In this document: piece by piece, positions 12,753 through 17,046 of the stretch
How the letters are laid out: each line of letters opens with the position of its first letter
Numbering within the stretch: position 1 is the first letter of the stretch
Source of the DNA: RUG472 sp045224495
GTDB taxonomy: Bacteria; Bacillota; Clostridia; Christensenellales; CAG-138
Assembly: GCA_045224495.1 (NCBI GenBank)
Contig: JBGVAK010000135.1
Location: forward strand, 1-17,046
Length of the DNA: 17,046 nt
Direction of reading: 5' to 3'
Translations under genes and position numbers: made by a program
The notes under the pieces: generated by a model
The model's database searches: none
The model's input: the letters and a program-made list of their open reading frames with translations, nothing else
Told to the model about the DNA's origin: nothing

Positions 12753-13478
12753 ATGACCAAATTAGAATACTTGCTCATGTACCAGAAGGCCGACCTCAAA
12801 AAGCAGCAGTTGGAAAACAACCTGCGCACCACAGAGAGTCGCCAGAAGCTGAACAAGATCACCAAGCTTCTCAGGGAGCAGCAGGCCACCATCCAAAAGC
12901 TCACCGAGGATGCGGATAATCAGCAGGCTGCCCTCACGAAGCTTCTTTCCCAACAGGAGGGCCTGTCCCATGAGCTGGAGCTGAACCACTCCGAGATGGA
13001 GACCTTGGAGGCGGACGATCAGGTGACCGCTGAGGAGCTGACGGAGTTTCGCCAGGACGTGGAGCGGCTGAATCGGGAGCTGTCCCGACTCGAAAAGGAC
13101 GTAAAGGGGCTCCTGAACCAGCTGGAAAAGACCTCTGCAGACTTCCAGAAGGCCCGTTCGTTGGGCGGCCGGGCCAAGAAGGAATACGATCGGCTCAAGG
13201 CCGTCTGCGAGGTGGAGAAGAACGAGGGCGCCGCCGATATCGCTATCGCCACCAAGGAGATGGACACGGTGGAGCGGCAGGTGGACCCCACCTTCCTCGC
13301 GAAGTATAAACGGGCCCGGGTCCATCACAGCATGCCGGTGGTCCCCGTGGTCAACGACAAATGCAGCGGCTGCAACATGTCCATCCCCATGGCCGTCATC
13401 AAGAAGCTGACCAGCCAGGAGACGGTTTTGGAGTGTGAAAACTGCGGCCGTATACTGTATTACCAGAGGACCAATTAA
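12753..13478 (+). CDS. Coiled-coil protein with C-terminal C4-type zinc ribbon (COG1579-like)
   Basis: A 241-residue protein. Residues about 5-180 form a long, Gln/Glu/Lys/Leu-rich antiparallel coiled coil. The end carries a zinc ribbon: KCSGC (Cys204, Cys207) and ECENCGRILYY (Cys228, Cys231), with MSIPMAVIKKL between. This is the PF02591-type family, of unproven role and suggested to contact nucleic acid or secretion partners. AAGGAGG precedes the ATG, which lies 12 nt after the Nif3-like stop, a common neighbour order in Clostridia. A promoter for rnpB appears to lie inside its last codons. It is probably the last protein gene of the mnmA operon. Confidence 0.9.
   Translation: MTKLEYLLMYQKADLKKQQLENNLRTTESRQKLNKITKLLREQQATIQKLTEDADNQQAALTKLLSQQEGLSHELELNHSEMETLEADDQVTAEELTEFRQDVERLNRELSRLEKDVKGLLNQLEKTSADFQKARSLGGRAKKEYDRLKAVCEVEKNEGAADIAIATKEMDTVERQVDPTFLAKYKRARVHHSMPVVPVVNDKCSGCNMSIPMAVIKKLTSQETVLECENCGRILYYQRTN
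13428..13456 (+). promoter_or_regulatory. Candidate promoter of rnpB, inside the zinc-ribbon gene
   Basis: TTGGAG (13428-13433), 17-nt spacer, TATACT (13451-13456). The predicted start is about 13463, some 20 nt before the P1 stem of RNase P RNA, so a short 5' trim would be needed. Confidence 0.5.
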
Positions 13479-13483
13479 GGTTT

Positions 13484-13833
13484 ATAACGAGTAAGCAAGA
13501 CGATCGCGGCCCCATACGGGGCTGAGGAAAGTCCGAGCACCATAGGGCAGAGTGCCGGGCAACACCCGGCGATGGCGACATCAGGGAAAGTGCAACAGAA
13601 AGAAACCGCCCACTTAGGGCAAGGATGGAAAGGCGAGGTAAGAGCTCACCGGCGATCCGGCGACGGATCGGCCATGTAAACCCCACTCGGTGCAAGATTG
13701 GAATGGGAGCATTCAACAGCGGCCCGCTGCGCTCCTGATAATCGCATGAGCCGTCTGGCGACCGACGGCCTCAGATAGATGATCGTCCGCGGGGCAACCT
13801 GCGACAGAACTCGGCTTACTGCTTGCTCGTTAT
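13484..13833 (+). ncRNA. rnpB: RNase P RNA
   Basis: The catalytic RNA that matures tRNA 5' ends. P1 is closed by ATAACGAG (13484-13491) with CTCGTTAT (13826-13833). The universally conserved stretches are present in order: GAGGAAAGTCCGAGCACC from 13524, the ACAGAAA core near 13595, GAGGTAAGAGCTCACCGG near 13635, AGATAGATGATCG near 13775, and ACAGAACTCGGCTTA at 13804-13818. The length of about 350 nt fits a bacterial RNA of the A-like class; the subtype was not assigned rigorously. It follows the zinc-ribbon gene directly and runs into T7 at 13835-13841. Confidence 0.95.
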
Positions 13834-13841
13834 ATTTTTTT
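13822..13841 (+). terminator. T-tract ending rnpB
   Basis: The 3' strand of P1 is followed at once by TATA and seven T residues (13835-13841). With P1 as the only stem, this is an unusual terminator and may be leaky, which matters because the next start codon is 20 nt away. Confidence 0.4.
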
Positions 13842-13861
13842 GTTTACTCCCATAGGACAGC

Positions 13862-14674
13862 ATGAACGTTGGTATTTCCACAGCAAGCATATTCAACAAG
13901 GCCATGGTGGAGGATATCCCCGCCATGCTGTCGCCTATGGGCTGCCGGACCATAGAGGTGTTCTTGAACACCTTTTCCGAGTACCGGCCAGAGTTCGTAC
14001 GCCTGCTCAGGCAGCGGATCGACGACGCAGGCCTCGCCGTCTACAGCGTCCATCCCATGAGCAGCCAGTTCGAATCCCAGCTCTTTTCCATCCATCCTCG
14101 GCAGAAATCGGACGCCTTTTCCGTCTATCGGGAGGCCCTGAACGCCGGTCGCATCCTGGGGGCCAGCCACTACGTCATGCACGGCTCGCCCCATCTTGGC
14201 GGCACGGCCAGGAACCTGGAATTGGAAAGGCTCGTGCCCATCTTTCGGGAGCTGCTGGACGTGGCGGCGGAATACGGCATCACCCTGTGCCTCGAAAACG
14301 TCAGCTGGTGCTTCTTTCACGCGCCTGCCTTCGGGGCGGAACTGAAGGCGCGGCTGGGAGACCATCGGTTGAAGTTCGTCCTGGATATCAAGCAGGCCGT
14401 CCGTTCCGGCGAGGACCCCTTTGCCTTCGTGGAGGCGGTGGGGGAGGACCTGGAGAACTGGCACCTGTGCGACTACGCCTTCGACGATGCTGGAAAGCTT
14501 TCCCTGAAGATGCCGGGACAGGGCCAATGCGATTTTGGAGCCCTGGGCGCGGCCATGGTGGGCAAGGGCTACCGGGGCCCGGCGTTCCTTGAGGTCTACA
14601 GCGATATGTACACCGGTCTCGACCAGCTAAAGGCATCCTTTGACTGCATGATGAGAACCCTTTCAACTTTGTAA
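13862..14674 (+). CDS. Sugar phosphate isomerase/epimerase-like TIM-barrel protein
   Basis: A 270-residue AP-endonuclease-2/xylose-isomerase-like TIM barrel (PF01261 type). It begins MNVGISTASIF, with VYSVHPM, HYVMHGSPH (about 103-111) and LCLENVSW in mid-protein. A likely metal quartet can be read at the strand ends: Glu145 (CLENV), Asp175 (VLDIKQ), His201 (WHLCDY) and Glu244 (FLEVYSD), as in this fold. The true substrate cannot be told; members act on sugars, inositols or nucleic acid. AGGA lies before the ATG. Only 20 nt separate the rnpB T-tract from the start, leaving little room for a separate promoter. It is followed after 17 nt by rodA. Confidence 0.85.
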   Translation: MNVGISTASIFNKAMVEDIPAMLSPMGCRTIEVFLNTFSEYRPEFVRLLRQRIDDAGLAVYSVHPMSSQFESQLFSIHPRQKSDAFSVYREALNAGRILGASHYVMHGSPHLGGTARNLELERLVPIFRELLDVAAEYGITLCLENVSWCFFHAPAFGAELKARLGDHRLKFVLDIKQAVRSGEDPFAFVEAVGEDLENWHLCDYAFDDAGKLSLKMPGQGQCDFGALGAAMVGKGYRGPAFLEVYSDMYTGLDQLKASFDCMMRTLSTL

Positions 14675-14691
14675 AATCTATTTAGAGGCAA

Positions 14692-15861
14692 ATGAACAAG
14701 GCCAGCAAGACCAAGCAAACGAAAGGCGTGGACATCGTCACCATCCTGTTGGTGACGGTGCTGCTCCTTTTTGGTCTTGTGGCTCTGCTCAACGTCATGT
14801 CGGACCCCTTCGACGGTACGGAGGTGGGCCTGGAAGGGTTTTTGAGCCGGCTGAACCTGGAATACTTCAACCGACAGCTGGTCAGCATCCTCATCTCCTT
14901 GGTCATTGCCGTGCCCATCGCATTCCTCGACTATGACAAGTACAAGCCCTTCGTCAAGATGGCGTATATCGTCACCTGCGGTCTGCTGGTGCTGCTGCTC
15001 ATCGTCAAGGTGAATACCCGCGGCGTCTTCGGCTGGTACAAGATCGGCACCTCCCGGTCCTTCCAGCCCTCAGAGATCGGCAAGGTGGTGCTGCTGGTTT
15101 CCCTCTCCAAGTTCGTGTCCGAAGCCTACGATCGGAGAGGTCATTTCAACAACTTCTGGGACGTGCTGCAGGCATTGATCCTCTTCGCTATCCCCTTCGG
15201 TTTGGTCATGATGCAGCCGGATTTCGGTACCGCTATGGTCTTTGTGGCCATTTTCATCGGCGTAGTCTTCGCTGCCCGAATCAGCTGGCTCTATCTGATC
15301 GGAGGCGGTGCGGCAGCGGTCATCAGCCTGCCGCTCATCTACCGGTATCTGCTGACTAGAGACCAGAAAGCCCGCATCCGGGTGTTCCTGGATCCATCCT
15401 TGGACCTGGAGGGGGATGGCTACAACGTGCTCCGGTCCAAGGAACTGGTGGGTTCCGGCGGCATGTTCGGCAAGGGGTTCTTTACGCCCGGTACCCTGGC
15501 GCAGAAGAAGTACGTGCCGGAGCGGCAAACGGACTTCATCTTCTCCAGCATTGGCGAGGGATTGGGGTTCGTAGGGGCAGTCATCCTTATACTGCTGTTC
15601 TTCCTGCTGCTATTGCGGTTCCTGTTGATCGCCCGTCGCTCCAAGGATATGTTTGGCCGCTGCCTATGCGTGGGGAGCGTGGCTATGATCGGGTTCCATG
15701 TGTTCGAGAACATCGGCATGAACATGGGCCTTATGCCTGTGACCGGCATCCCGCTGCCCCTTATCAGCTACGGTGGCAGCAATATCCTGGCGACGCTGGT
15801 GACCATAGCCATGGTCCTTTCAGTCAACTATCGGGCCTATAATCGGGGGCAGATCACATGA
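14692..15861 (+). CDS. rodA: RodA/FtsW-family SEDS peptidoglycan glycosyltransferase
   Basis: A 389-residue polytopic membrane enzyme of about ten helices that polymerises lipid II, normally with a class B penicillin-binding protein. SEDS signatures are GWYKIGTSRSFQPSEIGK (about 110-130), MMQPDFGTAMVF, and VPERQTDFIFSSIGEGLGFVG with the catalytic-type Asp281 (QTDF), and the end motif PLPLISYGGSN. The pattern is closer to RodA (cell-wall elongation) than to SpoVE/FtsW, but that split is not certain. AGAGG precedes the ATG at 14692. It overlaps the following acetyltransferase gene by 4 nt. No PBP2 or mreBCD gene is next to it here. Confidence 0.9.
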   Translation: MNKASKTKQTKGVDIVTILLVTVLLLFGLVALLNVMSDPFDGTEVGLEGFLSRLNLEYFNRQLVSILISLVIAVPIAFLDYDKYKPFVKMAYIVTCGLLVLLLIVKVNTRGVFGWYKIGTSRSFQPSEIGKVVLLVSLSKFVSEAYDRRGHFNNFWDVLQALILFAIPFGLVMMQPDFGTAMVFVAIFIGVVFAARISWLYLIGGGAAAVISLPLIYRYLLTRDQKARIRVFLDPSLDLEGDGYNVLRSKELVGSGGMFGKGFFTPGTLAQKKYVPERQTDFIFSSIGEGLGFVGAVILILLFFLLLLRFLLIARRSKDMFGRCLCVGSVAMIGFHVFENIGMNMGLMPVTGIPLPLISYGGSNILATLVTIAMVLSVNYRAYNRGQIT

Positions 15862-16694
15862 TCACGCGGCTGCTGACACAGGAAGATCGGGACCAGGCCA
15901 AAGCCCTCTGGCTAAGCACCTTCGACGACCCGCCCGCCTTCGTGGACTGGTTCTTCGAACATCGATACCTGCCCGAATGGTCCGTGGGCGTGTTCGATGA
16001 AGGCAAACTCATTTCCGTCATCCATGGCGCGCCCATGGCGTTGTCCGCAGGCACGACCTCCTTTCGCGCCCTGATGACCTCGGGTGTAGCCACAGTGCCC
16101 TCCGAGCGGGGAAAGGGCCATATGTACGCTGCCATGCGCTTTTTGCAAACGTATGCTGAGGAACGGGGCGTCAGCGCCTTGTTCAATCATCCCCAGCGTC
16201 CCGGCGCTTACGTCCATCTGGATTTTCGGCCAAGCACCTTCACCAAGTACTGGCAGGGCGAAGGAGACTTTTCGCCGGGAGAGATCGCGCCGTTCTCGGA
16301 AGACAAGGCGTATCAGGTATATTCGACCATTGCTGACCACTACACGGGCTTCGTGCTTCGGGACAGGGACGCGTTCCATTTGAAGATGGAGGACTATCGC
16401 TCCGACGACGCTCGGGGGTTTTTGATGCAAAAGACGGGGGAGACCGTCGGCTATTGCGTATACTTCGATAAAGAAGACGTGTATGGGGAGGAGGTATTGT
16501 CCCTCAAAGAGTACGGACCCATCCTCCATGAACTGCAGCGCCTCAGCCCTCATAAAAGCGTCAGCGCCAAGCTTCCGCCCGACGCCGACGGGGCAGGGGA
16601 GATACGTGCACAAAACGTGATGCTGGCCTCGGAGGATATCTGGAGAGCCATGGAAGGATCAAAACATCCTTGCTTCTGCGTGGATGAGTATTAA
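15858..16694 (+). CDS. GNAT family N-acetyltransferase (Eis-like)
   Basis: A 278-residue protein. The N-terminal half has the acetyl-CoA-binding pattern: LLTQEDRDQAKALWLSTF at the start and TSGVATVPSERGKGHMYAAMRF (about 74-95), the V-x-P-x-x-R-G-x-G motif of GNAT enzymes. The C-terminal half (about 150-278) is a less conserved extension like that of Eis-type enzymes, including GYCVYFDKEDVYGEEVLSLKEYGPILHEL, a second GNAT-like fold. The acceptor substrate is unknown. The ATGA start overlaps the rodA stop, so the two are translationally coupled. The gene ends at the edge of a structured RNA candidate. There is no signal peptide. Confidence 0.85.
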   Translation: MITRLLTQEDRDQAKALWLSTFDDPPAFVDWFFEHRYLPEWSVGVFDEGKLISVIHGAPMALSAGTTSFRALMTSGVATVPSERGKGHMYAAMRFLQTYAEERGVSALFNHPQRPGAYVHLDFRPSTFTKYWQGEGDFSPGEIAPFSEDKAYQVYSTIADHYTGFVLRDRDAFHLKMEDYRSDDARGFLMQKTGETVGYCVYFDKEDVYGEEVLSLKEYGPILHELQRLSPHKSVSAKLPPDADGAGEIRAQNVMLASEDIWRAMEGSKHPCFCVDEY

Positions 16695-16810
16695 GAAAGC
16701 TAACAAAGTGGCATTTACCATGCGCTGCGGCGCAGGTCGTGGGTTCGGCTCTGAAGCCACACTGTGGCTTCATTCACTACTGACCCCGTTCAAATCCCAC
16801 GTTTCCTTCT
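16693..16810 (+). ncRNA. Structured RNA candidate with tRNA-like T-arm (possibly raiA-like)
   Basis: It begins at the acetyltransferase stop codon. Helices on the plus strand: an outer stem 16693-16700 with 16801-16808 (one mismatch, one wobble); TGCGC/GCGCA (16721-16725, 16730-16734) closed by TGCG, a UNCG-class tetraloop; CGTGGG 16738-16743 with CCCACG 16796-16801; and a perfect 9-bp hairpin 16752-16760 with 16764-16772. GGTC (16735-16738) can pair with GACC (16782-16785) across the CGTGGG helix, a pseudoknot. GTTCAAATCCCAC (16788-16800) is identical to the T-arm of the nearby serine tRNA, yet no anticodon arm exists. I recall similar conserved blocks in the raiA motif, but this recall was not tested, and 118 nt is short for it. 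Confidence 0.55.
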
Positions 16811-16814
16811 AAAT

Positions 16815-16850
16815 AAGCAATAGAGAGGGCAAATGCCCTCTCTATTGCTT
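16815..16850 (-). terminator. Strong hairpin ending the serine tRNA transcript
   Basis: A perfect 16-bp stem (16815-16830 with 16835-16850, 4-nt loop). On the minus strand it starts at the last base of the tRNA CCA end and is followed by a T-rich ATTTAG. It may also stop plus-strand transcription from the rodA side, although no T-run follows there. Confidence 0.7.
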
Positions 16851-16942
16851 GGCGGAGAAAGTGGGATTTGAACCCACGCACCGGTCATCCCAGTCTACTC
16901 CCTTAGCAGGGGAGCCCCTTATAGCCACTTGGGTATTTCTCC
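16850..16942 (-). tRNA. tRNA-Ser (anticodon GCT), CCA encoded
   Basis: Reads GGAGAAA at the 5' end, pairing with TTTCTCC, then discriminator G and an encoded CCA (16852-16850). The anticodon stem CTCCC/GGGAG encloses CTGCTAA, anticodon GCT at 16907-16905, decoding AGC/AGU. A long variable arm, as expected for serine, precedes the T-arm GTGGGTTCAAATCCCAC. It lies 4 nt after the other serine tRNA. Confidence 0.95.
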
Positions 16943-16946
16943 ATAT

Positions 16947-17034
16947 TGGCGGAGATGGTAGGATTCGAACCCACGGGCACTTGCATGCCGACGGTTTTCA
17001 AGACCGCTTCCTTAGACCACTCGGACACATCTCC
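16947..17034 (-). tRNA. tRNA-Ser (anticodon TGA), CCA encoded
   Basis: GGAGATG pairs with CATCTCC, discriminator G, encoded CCA (16949-16947). The loop CTTGAAA has anticodon TGA (17000-16998), for UCN codons. A long variable arm and the T-arm GTGGGTTCGAATCCTAC are present. The promoter is beyond the right edge; it is probably co-transcribed with the GCT gene. Confidence 0.95.
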
Positions 17035-17046
17035 GTGTTTTCGATG

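Noticed and set aside
16694..16810. An ordinary tRNA gene interrupted by a small insertion in the T-loop
   Set aside because: The stem where an anticodon arm should be has only a 4-nt UNCG-type loop, the 3' end is CTA rather than CCA, and the D-arm does not form. A structured RNA explains more, though a tRNA origin remains possible.
1..17046. CRISPR array, prophage, insertion sequence with transposase, defence or secondary-metabolite cluster
   Set aside because: No regularly spaced repeats, no phage or transposase genes; the coding content is housekeeping.

Overview
The window looks like ordinary chromosome of a GC-rich, endospore-forming member of the Firmicutes (Clostridia, perhaps Oscillospirales or a relative). 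The evidence is a recognisable SpoIIID, RecD2, a single-chain glycyl-tRNA synthetase, the trmK/Nif3-like gene pair, near-consensus sigma-A promoters and Bacillota-style AGGAGG ribosome binding sites. The genus cannot be named from the sequence.

Layout, left to right. (1) The 5' part of cysS (minus) runs off the left edge. It shares a compact back-to-back promoter region with a monocistronic gene for a cohesin-like, membrane-anchored surface protein (plus). (2) A roughly 280-bp folded intergenic element (1923-2205), bounded by two identical 29-nt palindromes, separates that gene from a convergent lipoprotein of the ComEC-type metallo-beta-lactamase fold (minus). (3) Plus-strand genes follow: a small acidic protein of unknown function, glutamate racemase (murI) and spoIIID. 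(4) A minus-strand block reads glyS, a PF11449-type membrane transporter, recD2, comF. It is probably one operon from a consensus promoter before glyS, and it ends 1 nt from the end of spoIIID. (5) A small Cys/Gly-rich protein gene diverges from glyS. (6) The plus-strand run mnmA, trmK, Nif3-like gene, zinc-ribbon coiled-coil gene leads into rnpB (RNase P RNA). (7) A TIM-barrel sugar-phosphate isomerase-like gene, a RodA-type SEDS gene and a GNAT acetyltransferase gene are tightly packed after rnpB. (8) After the last stop codon there is a compact structured RNA candidate on the plus strand (16693-16810), then a strong hairpin and two minus-strand serine tRNA genes (GCT and TGA anticodons).

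Much of the window is translation and RNA housekeeping: two aminoacyl-tRNA synthetases, tRNA thiolation and methylation, RNase P, and serine tRNAs. Cell-wall synthesis (murI, rodA) and one sporulation regulator make up the rest of what can be named. No phage, IS transposase, CRISPR array or defence system was found. The most unusual items are non-coding: the structured RNA after the acetyltransferase gene, the folded intergenic element, a spoIIID terminator buried in the opposing comF coding sequence, and long palindromes over the mnmA and spoIIID start regions. The cohesin-like protein with a repetitive charged cytoplasmic tail is the most unusual protein.
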